A stretch of 64,000 bases of DNA from Hymenobacter frigidus (GTDB lineage Bacteria > Bacteroidota > Bacteroidia > Cytophagales > Hymenobacteraceae), in assembly GCF_014640435.1 (NCBI RefSeq), contig NZ_BMGY01000001.1, forward strand, positions 62,001 to 126,000, written 5' to 3'. The notes under the pieces were generated by a model. That model did no database searches. It was given only the letters and a program-made list of their open reading frames with translations, and was not told where the DNA came from. The translations under genes and the position numbers were made by a program. Below, one piece after another: positions 26,502 to 35,941 of the stretch. Numbering within the stretch: the first letter of the stretch is position 1; each line of letters begins with the position of its first letter.

Positions 26502-27479
26502 ATGCAAACCCGTGAACTCGGCCGCTCCGGCCTCGCTATTTCGCCCCTCATGCTGGGCGGCAACGTCTTTGGCTGGACCATCGACGAAGCCACGTCCTTC
26601 GCCGTGCTTGATGCTTTTGTGGCCGGCGGCGGCAATGCCATCGACACGGCCGACGGCTACTCGGTGTGGGTGCCCGGCCACGTGGGCGGCGAATCCGAAA
26701 CCATCATCGGCAAGTGGCTGCGGCGGCGCGGCCGGCGCGACGATGTGGTCATCGCCACCAAAGTGGGCTGGGAAGTGAACGCCGATAACAAGGGCCTGAA
26801 AAAGGACTACATCCTGCGGGCCGTGGAAGGCTCCCTCAAGCGCCTCGGCACCGACTACATCGACTTGTATCAGTCGCATAAAGACGACCCCACCACGCCC
26901 GTAGCCGAAACTCTGGAAGCCTACGCCCAACTGGTGAAGGAAGGTAAAGTGCGCGCCATTGGGGCTTCCAACTTCACGGCCGCCCGCCTGAGCGAGTCCT
27001 TGGCCGCCAGCAAGCAGCACGGCTTCCCGCGCTATGAAACGCTGCAAAACCTATATAACCTCTACGACCGGGCGGAGTACGAAAAAGACCTCGCACCGCT
27101 GTTGCTTCCGGAAAATATTAGCGGAATTCCCTACTACGGCCTCGCCGCCGGCTTCCTCACCGGCAAGTACCGCACCGCCGACGACCTACAGAAAAGCGCC
27201 CGTGGGGCGGGCGTGGGCCAAAAATACCTGAACGAAAAAGGCCTCAGCCTGCTCACTGCTATCGACGCCGTGGCCAACCGCCAGCAGGCCACGCCCGCCC
27301 AGGTCGCCCTGGCCTGGCTGATGCAGGCCCCGGCCGTGACCGCGCCCATCGCCAGCGCCACCAGCGTGGGCCAGGTCACGGAGCTGCTCGAAGCCACGGA
27401 GCTGCGGCTGACCGCCGAGAATTTGGCGACGCTGGAGCAGGCGGTGTCGGTGTCAGCTGAAGCGGAGGCTAAAGCGTAG
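26502..27479 (+). CDS. Aldo/keto reductase
   Basis: 325 residues, a complete (alpha/beta)8 NADPH-dependent oxidoreductase. The catalytic tetrad is visible: Asp and Tyr in NAIDTADGYSVW, Lys in DDVVIATKVGWE, His in YIDLYQSHKDDP. GAVRAIGASNF-like (GKVRAIGASNFTA) and the C-terminal cofactor-binding segment (TAPIASATSVGQVTELLEA) are present. It reduces an aldehyde or ketone; the natural substrate is not deducible. It is followed by family B repeat B6 and a convergent gene. Confidence 0.93.
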   Translation: MQTRELGRSGLAISPLMLGGNVFGWTIDEATSFAVLDAFVAGGGNAIDTADGYSVWVPGHVGGESETIIGKWLRRRGRRDDVVIATKVGWEVNADNKGLKKDYILRAVEGSLKRLGTDYIDLYQSHKDDPTTPVAETLEAYAQLVKEGKVRAIGASNFTAARLSESLAASKQHGFPRYETLQNLYNLYDRAEYEKDLAPLLLPENISGIPYYGLAAGFLTGKYRTADDLQKSARGAGVGQKYLNEKGLSLLTAIDAVANRQQATPAQVALAWLMQAPAVTAPIASATSVGQVTELLEATELRLTAENLATLEQAVSVSAEAEAKA

Positions 27480-27491
27480 CGTGAGTATACA

Positions 27492-27603
27492 GAACGGTCA
27501 TGCTGAGCGAAGTCGAAGCATCTCTACTGCAATACTAAATCCAATCGAAAGGATTAGTTGCGCGGTAGAGATGCTTCGACTTCGCTCAGCATGACCGTTC
27601 TTT
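27492..27603. repeat. Family B long-hairpin repeat B6
   Basis: Arms starting GAACGGTCATGCTGAGCGAA are perfectly complementary for about 37 bases. The loop includes ATACTAAATCCAATCGAAAG and its GGATTAGTTGCGCGG tail, a loop type shared with B8 and B12. The unit separates convergent genes and runs into a T-tract, so it can serve as a bidirectional terminator. Confidence 0.87.
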
Positions 27604-27624
27604 TTTGTCGTTTAGCAGAAATCC

Positions 27625-28674
27625 TTACTGCGCCATTACGTCCGCGTATTCGTACAGCCGCCCCACTTCCAGCGGCTTGCCATCGGCTTCGGCGTAGGGG
27701 TACATGAAGTAGTTGAGCGGCGGGCCGGCCTGCTTGGGGGCCAGGGTCACGTCGCGGCCCCGGGTAAACTCCACGCGGTTTTCATCGTGAGCGCCGAAGA
27801 AGTAGGCGCGGCGGCTGGGGTCTTTGGCAGCTTCGGAGGCATCGACGGGCACCCAGCCGGTTTCCGGGGTGTAGAACTCGGCCCAGCAGTGGTAGCCTTT
27901 CACTTCGCCTTTGCCGCGCTGGGCGGGCAACGGCAGCCCAATGCTGAACCGCGCCGGAATGCCCAGCGAGCGGCAGTAGCCGATGACGATGGCGTGGAAG
28001 TCGGTGCAGTTGCCGCGGCGGGCATCGCAGGCGTAGTAAATATCGCCGCGGCCCCAGCCCTGGCCGGTTTTGTCGTAGGTCACGGTGCCGACGACGTGCT
28101 CATAAATAGCGCGGGCTTTGGAGAGCGGAGTCTTGGCATTGGCGTTGGCTACCACTTCCTCGGCCTGCTGCTTGATTTTGGCATCGAGCGGCACGAGGCG
28201 GTCGGGGGCCAGCCAGCGGGCCATGTCGGGGTCGGCTTTTTCCTTTTTGGCTTTAGCAGCAGCGGTAGCAGTTGGCGCGTTGGCGCGCAGGTTGAGGTGT
28301 TCGCGGCGCGTGATTTGAGCCGTGAGCTTCACCACCAGCGGCGCGGTGGGCAGCGTGGCCGGCTCGTACCTGGCAAGGCGCAGGTGCAGCATCTGGTTGC
28401 CGAACTCGCCTTTCTCGATTTTATACGGCACCGGCGAGTCAATTTTCAGGTCGCGCACGTCCTGGCTGGCATCGGTGTGGGGCACGGGCAGCCAGAGGTC
28501 CAGGGTTTTGGTGCCGGCGGGCGGCACGGGTACGGTGGCCGTACTGGTGAGCAAAAAGGTGCGGCTGCGCGGTACGGCGGCCGTTTGGGCCGAAGCGCTA
28601 AAGCCAGTCAGCAGCACGGCGGCACCCAATAGCCCCGCCCGAATGGCGGGGGAAATCAACAACGAAACATTCAC
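27625..28674 (-). CDS. Exported transglutaminase-like (cysteine protease fold) protein
   Basis: 349 residues with a signal peptide (LLGAAVLLTGFSASAQ). Residues about 45-150 form a beta domain with the LWLPVPHTDASQ signature. The transglutaminase core follows: catalytic Cys in RRGNCTDFHAIVIGYCR, His in GYHCWAEFYTPETGW and Asp in VPVDASEAAKDPSRR. The family acts as proteases or amidases on periplasmic substrates. A TACCTTTG element sits about 160 bp upstream. Confidence 0.9.
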   Translation of the reverse strand: MNVSLLISPAIRAGLLGAAVLLTGFSASAQTAAVPRSRTFLLTSTATVPVPPAGTKTLDLWLPVPHTDASQDVRDLKIDSPVPYKIEKGEFGNQMLHLRLARYEPATLPTAPLVVKLTAQITRREHLNLRANAPTATAAAKAKKEKADPDMARWLAPDRLVPLDAKIKQQAEEVVANANAKTPLSKARAIYEHVVGTVTYDKTGQGWGRGDIYYACDARRGNCTDFHAIVIGYCRSLGIPARFSIGLPLPAQRGKGEVKGYHCWAEFYTPETGWVPVDASEAAKDPSRRAYFFGAHDENRVEFTRGRDVTLAPKQAGPPLNYFMYPYAEADGKPLEVGRLYEYADVMAQ

Positions 28675-28834
28675 GGCAACGGAGCAACAAGTCGCTGCTG
28701 GCGGGCGTCGGTCAGGCTGGTTCGGGACGTTTTTTTCTTTCCCGATTCAACGGCCACGGCCCCAAGCCACGCCCGTTGACGCGACGCCGCAACAGCGCCC
28801 GCCAGTCAGGACCAACCAGGCCCCAGCAGTGTGG

Positions 28835-28842
28835 CAAAGGTA
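28835..28842 (-). promoter_or_regulatory. -7 element TACCTTTG for the transglutaminase-like gene
   Basis: Exact TAnnTTTG on the minus strand in the divergent region, about 160 bp before ATG 28674. A long leader is implied if it is used. Confidence 0.4.
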
Positions 28843-28922
28843 CGGCACGCCCGGCGGGACCAACCCCGCCAGGCCAACCACCACCGGGACGTCGCGTATT
28901 TGAGGCACTGCCTTTCGCTCCC

Positions 28923-29645
28923 ATGCCTATGCTTTTCCTCGCTGAACCCGTTATTCCCTTCGACTGGCACCGCGTGCTGTTTACGGAAAACGCCTCACCT
29001 GCTTTCCTGCTCGAAGTCGTGTTTCGCTGCGTGGCTACGTACCTGATGCTGCTGGGAGCCCTGCGCGTGACGGGCCGACGTGGGGTGCGGCAATTGTCGA
29101 TTTTTGAGCTAAGCATCATTCTGGCCCTGGGCTCGGCGGCCGGCGACACCATGTTTTACCACGATACGCCGCTGCTGCCCGTCCTCATCGTGTTCGTGAT
29201 GGTGAGCGGGATGTACTGGTTTTTCAACCGCCTCACCGAATGGTTTCCGCGCTTCAGCGACTGGCTGGAGGGCAAGCCGGTGCTGCTGGTTGAAGACGGC
29301 CGCATCAACACGAAAAACCTCAACAACATCAACCTAACCCAGAAAGAGCTGTTTGGGGAACTCCGCCAGCAGCAGGTGGAGCACCTGGGCCAGGTGCGCC
29401 GGGCCTACATGGAAGCCACCGGCGACCTCAGCGCCTACTTCTTCGCCCCAGATGAAGCCGCCCCCGGCCTGCCCATCTGGCCCGAGTTGCTGGCCGCTTC
29501 ACAGCGCCGGGTGGAGGCAGCCGGCCCGCACGCCTGCTGCAAATGCGGCCACGGGCAGGAGCTGGCCCGCGGCGAAGCGGCCACCTGCCCCATGTGCCAG
29601 GCCAACGAATGGGTGCCCGTGTGCGATGCCAAACGCCGGGCGTAA
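28923..29645 (+). CDS. YetF/DUF421 family membrane protein with C-terminal zinc ribbon
   Basis: 240 residues from ATG 28923 (28929 also possible); the longer frame upstream is Pro/Arg-rich and not protein-like. Three membrane helices (about 20-110) carry the family motif RVTGRRGVRQLSIFELSIILALGSAAGD, followed by the cytosolic YetF domain (EGKPVLLVEDGRINTKNLNNINLTQKELFGELRQQQV). Unusually, the last 45 residues hold two Cys-x-x-Cys pairs (CCKCGHGQ, CPMC) like a zinc ribbon. The molecular role of YetF proteins is unknown. Confidence 0.87.
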   Translation: MPMLFLAEPVIPFDWHRVLFTENASPAFLLEVVFRCVATYLMLLGALRVTGRRGVRQLSIFELSIILALGSAAGDTMFYHDTPLLPVLIVFVMVSGMYWFFNRLTEWFPRFSDWLEGKPVLLVEDGRINTKNLNNINLTQKELFGELRQQQVEHLGQVRRAYMEATGDLSAYFFAPDEAAPGLPIWPELLAASQRRVEAAGPHACCKCGHGQELARGEAATCPMCQANEWVPVCDAKRRA

Positions 29646-29878
29646 CTGTTGCAACCAACGCGAATACTCCGTTGTCGATGTTTTATTTTTGTGCCGCCAG
29701 GGCTCGAAAGCGGATTTTGGCGGTCGTTGCTGGCGCTGGCAATTCTGCGGTGGCAGCGCAAGAAGGCGGCTAGCCGCAGCCGCAAAAACAGCTTTCAAAC
29801 CCTGGTGGTTGTGTTCACACGGCGCGTTCGTCCGTATAGCTTTTCAATCCGCCTACAATCTGCTCATATCATCTGGCC

Positions 29879-30280
29879 ATGTCTCCCGAAACCCTCGATT
29901 CCACGGCGCTGGCGCTGCTCTCGTTGCGCTGCCCCCGCTGCCACCAGGGCAGTCTTTTCAGCTATTCTGCCCTCAACATCAGCAAATTCGCCCTAATGCC
30001 CGAAAAATGCCCCGACTGCGGGCAGACGTTCGAACCCGAGCCGGGGTTCTATTTTGGCTCGATGTACATCACCTTCGCCTTCAACGTGGCCACGGTGCTG
30101 GTCATCGGGGTGCTGCTTTACTACTTGTTCAATAACCCCGACACGTGGGTGTACGTCGTGGTCGTGACGGTCGTCACGCTGCTGTCCACGCCGCTAATCC
30201 TGCGCTATTCGCGGGCGCTGATGCTGTACCTGTTTGGTGGCGCGCAGTACAACGCCAACTGGCGTACCCACCGCCGCTAA
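29879..30280 (+). CDS. DUF983 family small membrane protein
   Basis: 133 residues. An N-terminal zinc-finger-like region has two Cys pairs (CPRCHQG and CPDCGQT), then PEPGFYFGSMYITFAF begins two membrane helices (about 60-80 and 88-108) and a short tail. This is the DUF983 pattern. The role is unknown. The preceding 233-bp intergenic stretch (29646-29878) holds no gene or promoter I can support. Confidence 0.87.
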   Translation: MSPETLDSTALALLSLRCPRCHQGSLFSYSALNISKFALMPEKCPDCGQTFEPEPGFYFGSMYITFAFNVATVLVIGVLLYYLFNNPDTWVYVVVVTVVTLLSTPLILRYSRALMLYLFGGAQYNANWRTHRR

Positions 30281-30283
30281 GCG

Positions 30284-30367
30284 GTTAAAAACTGAGCGTT
30301 AAAAGTTAAAAAGGCCTGTCCAAATTAGCGGACAGGCCTTTTTAACTTTTAGCGCTCAGCTTTTAAC
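30284..30367. terminator. Large bidirectional hairpin terminator
   Basis: An 84-bp near-perfect palindrome. The core AAAAAGGCCTGTCC / GGACAGGCCTTTTT is extended outward by TTAAAAGTT / AACTTTTA and GAGCG / CGCTC. It lies four bases after the DUF983 stop and four bases before the stop of the convergent M1 peptidase gene, and has T-tracts in both directions. Confidence 0.88.
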
Positions 30368-30370
30368 TGA

Positions 30371-32365
30371 CTACTTCAGCACCTGGGCCCGCCACACGTT
30401 ATTGCCGGGGTTGGCGTCGGGCAGCAACTTGGTGGGGTTTAGGCGCACCAGCGTGAGCGGCTTGGTGGAGTTGTAGCGGAACGTCCAGGTGCCGCTGCGC
30501 TGCCACACTTCTACGGGCAGGCGCACGCGGGTGGTTTTGCCGCCGGTTTCGGTCACGTCGGCGATAACGGGCATGGCGGCCTGGCCGCGGTTTTCCACGG
30601 TGATGAGCGCGCCCTGGGCGGGGTCCTGGTTCACGTAGGCTACGGTAGTCACGGCCTGGTCCAAAATCCAGTTGTTGTACACCCACTCGCGCCAGAACCA
30701 GGTCAGGTCCTCGCCGCTGGCCTCATTCATGGTCCGGAAAAAGTCTTTGGGTTGCGGGTGCTTAAAGGCCCAGCGTTTGATGTAGGTGCGGAAAGCGTAG
30801 TCGAACCGCTCCGGACCCAGCACCTCGGTGCGCAGCAGGAACAGGCCGTAGCCCGTCTTGCTATAGGCCGCGTAGCCGAGCATGTTCGCGGGCGTCACGT
30901 CGGGCACGGTGTAGGGCGGCACGGTAGCCGGGTCCATCATGTAGCGAATGTTGCCGGCCACCATTTTAGCGGTGTCGTTCAGCTGTTTGGCGTACTCGCC
31001 GTTGTTGAAATCATTGGACGAGAGGATGTTGATAAAGGTATTGAAGCCCTCGTCCATCCACGGGTATTTGCGCTCGTTCGAGCCCACAATCATCGGAAAC
31101 CAGTTGTGGCCGAATTCGTGGTCCGTCACGCTCCACAGGTCGCCTTTACGGGCCTTCGCGCCGCAAAACACGATGCCCGGGTACTCCATGCCGCCCACCA
31201 CGCCGGCCACGTTGGTGGCCACCGGGTACGAGTATTCGTACCACTGCTTCGAGTTATACTCGATGCTCTTTTTCACGTACTCCGTCGAGCGATTCCAGGC
31301 CGTGTCCTGGGCCGCTTCGGTGGGGTAAAGCGACTGGGCCAGTGACTTACGGCCGCTGGGCAGGTTCATTTTGGCCGCATCCCAAATGAAAGCAGCCGAG
31401 GCTGCCCAGGCCACATCCCGCGCCCGCTGGCAGCGAAAGTGCCACGTCAGACGGCCGTTTTTGCCGCCGGGGCGCGAGCTGGCCTGCGTCACCTCGTCGG
31501 CGGAGCGCACCAGCACGGTCTTGTCCGAGGCGGCGGCTTTGGCCAAGCGGCTCTGCTGGGCGCTGGTCAGCACTTCGGCGGGGTTCACCAGCTCGCCCGA
31601 GCCGCCCACGAGGTAGTTGGCGGGCACATTGAGGGTGTAGTCGAAGTTGCCGTATTCGAGGTAAAACTCGGCCGTGAGGTAGGGCAGCGTGTTCCAGCCC
31701 TCCACGTCGTCGTACACGGCCATGCGCGGGTACCACTGCGCCACTTCAAAGATTTCGCCGTTCTTGGTTTTGAGGCGGCCGAGGCGGTCGGAGCCGTACT
31801 CAGGAATGTTGAAGCCGTAGCCAATGTGGATAATGAGCTTGTCGCCGTTGGGCTTCAGCGCCTCGGGCAGCATGATTTGCAGGCGCGTGTCACTCACGCG
31901 GTAGTCGGCCTTCATCTTCTTGCCGTGCAGCTCGATGGTTACGGTTTGCAGCGAGTCGCCGCCCCGGAACGCCCGGTCGCCGTTGCCGAAACGGCCACCG
32001 GCCGCCGGCGTCACAGCCCCACCACGCGAGTCGTTGCGGTACAGATTCTGGTCGACCTGCAGCCACACGAAAGGCAGACGGTCGGGCGAGTTATTGGTGT
32101 AGGTAATGTCGACGGTGGCACTCACGCGGGCCGTTTTCTCGTCGAGCCGGGCATCGATGTGGTAATCGGCCGCGTTCTGCCAGTATTCGGCCCCGGGCTG
32201 CCCGCCGGCCGTGCGCGTGGGCGTGCTCAGCTGCTCAATAAATGAGGGGTTGAACAGCGTGCGCGAATCGTAGGCCGGGCCGGTGTTGACGGTTTGAGCC
32301 AGCGCCGGGCCGGCTGCCAGCAGCGTCGCGCCCAGCAGCACGCCGGGCAGGAAAGGTGATTTCAT
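30371..32365 (-). CDS. M1 family metallopeptidase, secreted
   Basis: 664 residues from ATG 32365, which starts a signal peptide ([23 protein letters not shown]). An N-terminal beta-saddle domain (about 60-300) precedes the gluzincin catalytic domain with zinc ligands in [10 protein letters not shown] (His-Glu-x-x-His) and the distal Glu in [13 protein letters not shown]-terminal beta region ends the protein. It is a periplasmic or surface peptidase; whether it acts as an aminopeptidase cannot be proven without the GAMEN-type motif, which here reads GGMEYPG. Confidence 0.93.
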   Translation of the reverse strand: MKSPFLPGVLLGATLLAAGPALAQTVNTGPAYDSRTLFNPSFIEQLSTPTRTAGGQPGAEYWQNAADYHIDARLDEKTARVSATVDITYTNNSPDRLPFVWLQVDQNLYRNDSRGGAVTPAAGGRFGNGDRAFRGGDSLQTVTIELHGKKMKADYRVSDTRLQIMLPEALKPNGDKLIIHIGYGFNIPEYGSDRLGRLKTKNGEIFEVAQWYPRMAVYDDVEGWNTLPYLTAEFYLEYGNFDYTLNVPANYLVGGSGELVNPAEVLTSAQQSRLAKAAASDKTVLVRSADEVTQASSRPGGKNGRLTWHFRCQRARDVAWAASAAFIWDAAKMNLPSGRKSLAQSLYPTEAAQDTAWNRSTEYVKKSIEYNSKQWYEYSYPVATNVAGVVGGMEYPGIVFCGAKARKGDLWSVTDHEFGHNWFPMIVGSNERKYPWMDEGFNTFINILSSNDFNNGEYAKQLNDTAKMVAGNIRYMMDPATVPPYTVPDVTPANMLGYAAYSKTGYGLFLLRTEVLGPERFDYAFRTYIKRWAFKHPQPKDFFRTMNEASGEDLTWFWREWVYNNWILDQAVTTVAYVNQDPAQGALITVENRGQAAMPVIADVTETGGKTTRVRLPVEVWQRSGTWTFRYNSTKPLTLVRLNPTKLLPDANPGNNVWRAQVLK

Positions 32366-32402
32366 GCGAAATGAAGAATCAAAAAAGCGAAGAATGGTGC
32401 AA

Positions 32403-32510
32403 AAGAACGTCATGCCGAGCGTAGCCGAGGCATCTCGCTTGTGATGGCAACTCAATCGTTGACCGATGCGAGCGAAATGCTTCGGCTACGCTCGGCATGA
32501 CATTCCTTTT
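32403..32510. repeat. Family B long-hairpin repeat B7
   Basis: Arms AAGAACGTCATGCCGAGCGT and complement, with CGTAGCCGAGG in one arm and CCTCGGCTACG-like (ATGCTTCGGCTACG) in the other, so the stem is slightly degraded in the middle. It lies between two genes of the same orientation. Confidence 0.82.
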
Positions 32511-32529
32511 TATTCCTCTCCTCCCGCTC

Positions 32530-32886
32530 CTACAGCCGCTCCTGCACCAGTTTCATCAGCCCGTTCAAATCCGTCGCGTCCATTTCCGGCGCGGCAATAA
32601 TTGGCGTCAGCACCCCCGCTTCGGTAGCGGCGAAGGCGGCAGGCAGCGGGTGCATGCGCCACTGCGGGTAGTCGCGCCCAAACTCGTCGCGGTGCAGAAA
32701 CTCCACCGGCACGGCCAGCTGCTGGATAAACTGCTGCCACTCGGGCCGCATGCTGGTGGCCCCATAAGTCACGGCGCACAGCGAGCACGAGTAGGTGGCC
32801 GGCGAGAGGATTTTGTGGAACATGTCCTGCAGGCCCGCCAGGCGGCCGCCGTCGGCGTTGTACACGAAAATGAGGCGTTGAAGCAT
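32530..32886 (-). CDS. Conserved hypothetical protein (Bacteroidota family sometimes labelled GTPase)
   Basis: 118 residues from ATG 32886. It starts MLQRLIFVYNADGGRLAGLQD and contains a Cys-x-x-Cys pair in YSCSLCAVTYGA, followed by EWQQFIQQL and YPQWRMHPLPAAF. I recall relatives with this N-terminus being annotated as GTPases in Bacteroidota, but no P-loop is visible, so GTPase activity is not supported. It is separated by 17 bp from the next upstream gene, which suggests co-transcription. Confidence 0.7.
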   Translation of the reverse strand: MLQRLIFVYNADGGRLAGLQDMFHKILSPATYSCSLCAVTYGATSMRPEWQQFIQQLAVPVEFLHRDEFGRDYPQWRMHPLPAAFAATEAGVLTPIIAAPEMDATDLNGLMKLVQERL

Positions 32887-32903
32887 GGCGTTATTTTGAG
32901 CCG

Positions 32904-33545
32904 CTACTGGATTGTCAGCTTGGCATAGGTGAAGGTGGTACCTGGATTTTTGCCGGTCCACATTTTCTTTTTTAGCAGCAGCGTTAAGTTGGAGAGCCAG
33001 CGAATTTTATCCGGCTCCCATGACATCGGCTCTACCGACGGCTCCAGCTTCCAGACCTGCTGCCAGCGGCCGTTTTCGAATCGGAATAATTGAATTTCAT
33101 TTGGATATACCGCATACTCAATACCTGGCGAGGCAATAACAAAGCTTTTCAAATCCGGAGAGAATAGCGGAGCCTCGTAAAATTCAAGGCAACGACCCTG
33201 CTTATCCAGCAAAACCCATTGGGTCCGCTCCCACAGATGTGCTTCGACAACATGATAGCCAAACTGCGGTAAGTAGCCTTGATAAACATATTCCGCCTGT
33301 TCAATATCGTCTGTTCCTATCGCCTTATCCTGAAATATCTTCGGCCCTTTAGCAGTCGGAATCACAAGGTGGCCCCGTATCTTTTTCAGCGGAATGGTTG
33401 TGGTGGGCTTGGTTACAACAGTTGCTTTCGCCGCGGCCAGATATGCAGCCTTCGTGAGCGGACTAAACGTGACACGCACGGCCGGTGGCCCAGCGGTCGG
33501 TAGTTTCAGCAGCAGCGTGAGCAGCAGGAGTAGCACTGGTTTCAT
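32904..33545 (-). CDS. Exported protein of unknown function
   Basis: 213 residues from ATG 33545; the reading frame continues further upstream but the signal peptide (MKPVLLLLLTLLLKLPTAG) defines the start. The mature protein is beta-rich with many aromatic residues (EYVYQGYLPQFGYHVVEAHL, YAVYPNEIQLFRFENGRW), like a six- to eight-stranded domain. No family is recognised. Codon usage here is less GC-rich than in neighbours, so a more recent acquisition is possible. Confidence 0.72.
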   Translation of the reverse strand: MKPVLLLLLTLLLKLPTAGPPAVRVTFSPLTKAAYLAAAKATVVTKPTTTIPLKKIRGHLVIPTAKGPKIFQDKAIGTDDIEQAEYVYQGYLPQFGYHVVEAHLWERTQWVLLDKQGRCLEFYEAPLFSPDLKSFVIASPGIEYAVYPNEIQLFRFENGRWQQVWKLEPSVEPMSWEPDKIRWLSNLTLLLKKKMWTGKNPGTTFTYAKLTIQ

Positions 33546-33589
33546 AAAATACTTGGGGGAAGAATGGCGCGCCAAGGTACTGCTGGGCG

Positions 33590-33597
33590 CATCTTTG
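33590..33597 (+). promoter_or_regulatory. -7-like element CATCTTTG, 5 nt before serB-serA
   Basis: One mismatch from TAnnTTTG, five bases before ATG 33603; same short-leader arrangement as other genes in the window. Confidence 0.4.
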
Positions 33598-33602
33598 CGC
33601 CC

Positions 33603-35504
33603 ATGCCCAACGCCGCCCCCCTCCTGCCCTACCTCGTTTTCGACTTCGACTCCACCTTCACCCAGGTTGAAGGCCTCGATGAACTGGCCGACATCGCCCT
33701 GCAAGGCCACCCCGACCAGGCCGCCGTGGTAGCCCAAATCCGGGCCCTCACCGACCGGGGCATGGCCGGCGAAATCGGGTTTCAGGAGTCGCTGGCGAAG
33801 CGGCTGGCGCTGCTTGGGGCCAACGAGCGCCACCTCGCGCCGCTTATCGCCCGCCTCCAAACCAAAGTCAGCGAAAGCATCCGACGCAACAAAGACTTTT
33901 TTCGGCAGTTTGCCGACCGGATTTACGTGGTGAGCAGCGGCTTCCGCGAGTTCATTGAGCCGGTGGTGGGCGAGTTTGGCATTCTGCCCAGCCACGTGCT
34001 AGCCAATACCTTCACCTTTGATGCGGCCGGCGACATCACTGGCTGCGACCCGACCAACGTACTGAGCCGCGACGGCGGCAAAATCCGCCAGTTGGTGCTG
34101 CTCAATTTGGACGGACCCGTGTACGTGCTGGGCGACGGCTACACCGACTATCAAATCCGCGAAGCCGGCCTGGCCCACCGCTTTTACGCTTATACTGAGA
34201 ATGTTAGCCGCCCCACCGTGGTGGCCCACGCCGACGAAGTGCTACCCACCTTCGACGAGTTTTTGTACCAACTAGGACTTCCCATGACTTTATCATACCC
34301 CAAAAACCGCATCAAAGTCCTGCTGCTGGAGAATCCGGACGCCCGCGCCGCCGAGCTTTTCCGCGCCGAAGGCTACCAAGTGGAGGAAGTGAAAGGCGGC
34401 CTCGACGAGGACGAGCTAATCGAACGCATTGAGGGCGTGAGTCTGCTCGGCGTTCGGTCCAAGACGCAGGTGACCCAGCGCGTGCTCGATGCGGCCAACC
34501 GGCTGATTGGCATCGGGGCCTTCTGCATCGGCACCAACCAGATTGACCTGCCCGGAGCCATGAAAAAGGGCGTGGCCGTGTTCAACGCCCCGTTCAGCAA
34601 CACGCGCTCGGTGGTGGAGTTAGCCTTGGGCGAAATCATCGTGCTGGCCCGCCGCATCCCCGAAAAAAACCCAAAAATGCACGCCGGCGAGTGGGACAAG
34701 TCGGCCCACGGCGCATTCGAGATACGCGGCAAAACCCTCGGCATCGTGGGCTACGGCAACATCGGTTCGCAGCTCTCAGTAGTGGCCGAGGCCGTGGGCA
34801 TGAAAGTGGTGTATTTCGACGTGGCCGAAAAGCTGCAGCTCGGCAACGCCGTGAAGTGCCGCACGCTGGAAGAGCTATTAACCCAGGCCGACGTGGTGAC
34901 GCTGCACATCGACGGCCGGCCCGAAAACGAGAATTTCTTCGGAGCCCGGGATTTTGCCCTGATGAAGCCCGGCGCACTCTTCCTCAACAACGCCCGCGGC
35001 CACGTGGTGGACGTGCCCGCCCTCGCCGCCGCCCTGCGCAGCGGCCACCTCGGCGGCGCGGCCGTGGACGTGTTTCCCCACGAGCCCAAAACTAACCACG
35101 AAAGCTTCGAAAACGAGCTGCGCGGCCTACCCAATGTGCTGCTCACGCCCCACATCGGCGGCAGCACGGCCGAGGCCCAGCGCAACATCGCCGAGTTCGT
35201 GCCCGAGCGCCTGATGCAGTACATCAACACGGGCAACACCCAGCAGTCGGTCAATTTCCCCAACATTCAGCTGCCCATGCAGCCCGGTCACCGCCTCATC
35301 CACATCCACGCCAACGTGCCCGGCGTGCTGGCCGACATCAACAACGTGCTGGCCGCCCACCAGGTCAATATCCTCGGCCAGTACCTGAAAACCAACGAAC
35401 ACATCGGCTACGTGATTACGGACATCAACCGCGAATACGACCAGGACGTGATTGAGGCCCTGCGCGCGGTGGAGCACACCATTAAGTTTCGGGTGCTGTA
35501 CTAG
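33603..35504 (+). CDS. serA: Fused phosphoserine phosphatase (SerB) - 3-phosphoglycerate dehydrogenase (SerA)
   Basis: 633 residues combining the first and last steps of serine synthesis. Residues 1-225 form a HAD phosphatase with motif I Asp14 and Asp16 (FDFDSTFT), motif II VVSSGFREF and motif IV GDGYTDYQ. From about Met228 comes an E. coli-type SerA: substrate motif GVRSKTQVT, Rossmann loop GIVGYGNIGSQ, catalytic Arg (NNARGHV) and His (LTPHIGGSTAEAQ), then a C-terminal ACT domain (IHANVPGVLADINNV) that may bind serine. No separate serC lies nearby. An internal ATG at 34284 could in principle give SerA alone. Confidence 0.94.
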   Translation: MPNAAPLLPYLVFDFDSTFTQVEGLDELADIALQGHPDQAAVVAQIRALTDRGMAGEIGFQESLAKRLALLGANERHLAPLIARLQTKVSESIRRNKDFFRQFADRIYVVSSGFREFIEPVVGEFGILPSHVLANTFTFDAAGDITGCDPTNVLSRDGGKIRQLVLLNLDGPVYVLGDGYTDYQIREAGLAHRFYAYTENVSRPTVVAHADEVLPTFDEFLYQLGLPMTLSYPKNRIKVLLLENPDARAAELFRAEGYQVEEVKGGLDEDELIERIEGVSLLGVRSKTQVTQRVLDAANRLIGIGAFCIGTNQIDLPGAMKKGVAVFNAPFSNTRSVVELALGEIIVLARRIPEKNPKMHAGEWDKSAHGAFEIRGKTLGIVGYGNIGSQLSVVAEAVGMKVVYFDVAEKLQLGNAVKCRTLEELLTQADVVTLHIDGRPENENFFGARDFALMKPGALFLNNARGHVVDVPALAAALRSGHLGGAAVDVFPHEPKTNHESFENELRGLPNVLLTPHIGGSTAEAQRNIAEFVPERLMQYINTGNTQQSVNFPNIQLPMQPGHRLIHIHANVPGVLADINNVLAAHQVNILGQYLKTNEHIGYVITDINREYDQDVIEALRAVEHTIKFRVLY

Positions 35505-35941
35505 CCGGGCAAGTTCTCCAGGTCCCATAAATCCTGCGGGCGGCCAGTGGCCAGCTTGGTGGCGCGCAAGGCCGCCAGCCCAATATAGCGAACCGGAACA
35601 TCGGCAAACAGCAGCTCCAAGGCATCAGCGGCCGCTTCCTCAAATCCAATTCCCAGTACGCTGGTCATCAAATCAATCCAGACCCTGCCGGCGCTGAACG
35701 ACAAAAAATTAGGGACCGTCGTGAAGTCGGCCTCCTCAAACTCACCCTGCGTGTAGCCAGAGTGAGCCAGCGCCCGCACCACGCGCCCGGCGTTCGGCCA
35801 GGTAGGGTTGACGAGTAGGTCGAGGTCGCCGGTGGTGCGCGGGAAACCGTGCGCAATCACCGCGTAGCCCCCCACCACTACGTACTCAACGCCCTCGGCG
35901 TGGAAGTGGCGCAGCAGATTTAAGTACTCGTCCTCCATCAA
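35501..35941 (-). CDS. Nucleotidyltransferase-fold protein (MNT/AbiEii-like)
   Basis: 146 residues. The N-terminal core EYVVVGGYAVIAHGFPRTTGDLDLLV holds the nucleotidyltransferase Gly-Gly and Asp-x-Asp metal site, and WIDLMTSVLGIGFEEA supplies a third acidic residue. The C-terminus (ALRATKLATGRPQDLWDLENL) is typical of the family. Such proteins are often toxins or antitoxins that modify RNA or proteins. It overlaps the upstream small ORF by 56 bp and overlaps the convergent serB-serA stop by 4 bp. Confidence 0.85.
   Translation of the reverse strand: MMEDEYLNLLRHFHAEGVEYVVVGGYAVIAHGFPRTTGDLDLLVNPTWPNAGRVVRALAHSGYTQGEFEEADFTTVPNFLSFSAGRVWIDLMTSVLGIGFEEAAADALELLFADVPVRYIGLAALRATKLATGRPQDLWDLENLPG

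Noticed and set aside
29646..29878. Gene in the gap between YetF and DUF983
   Set aside because: Open frames here are Arg/Ser-rich with no start context or family match.
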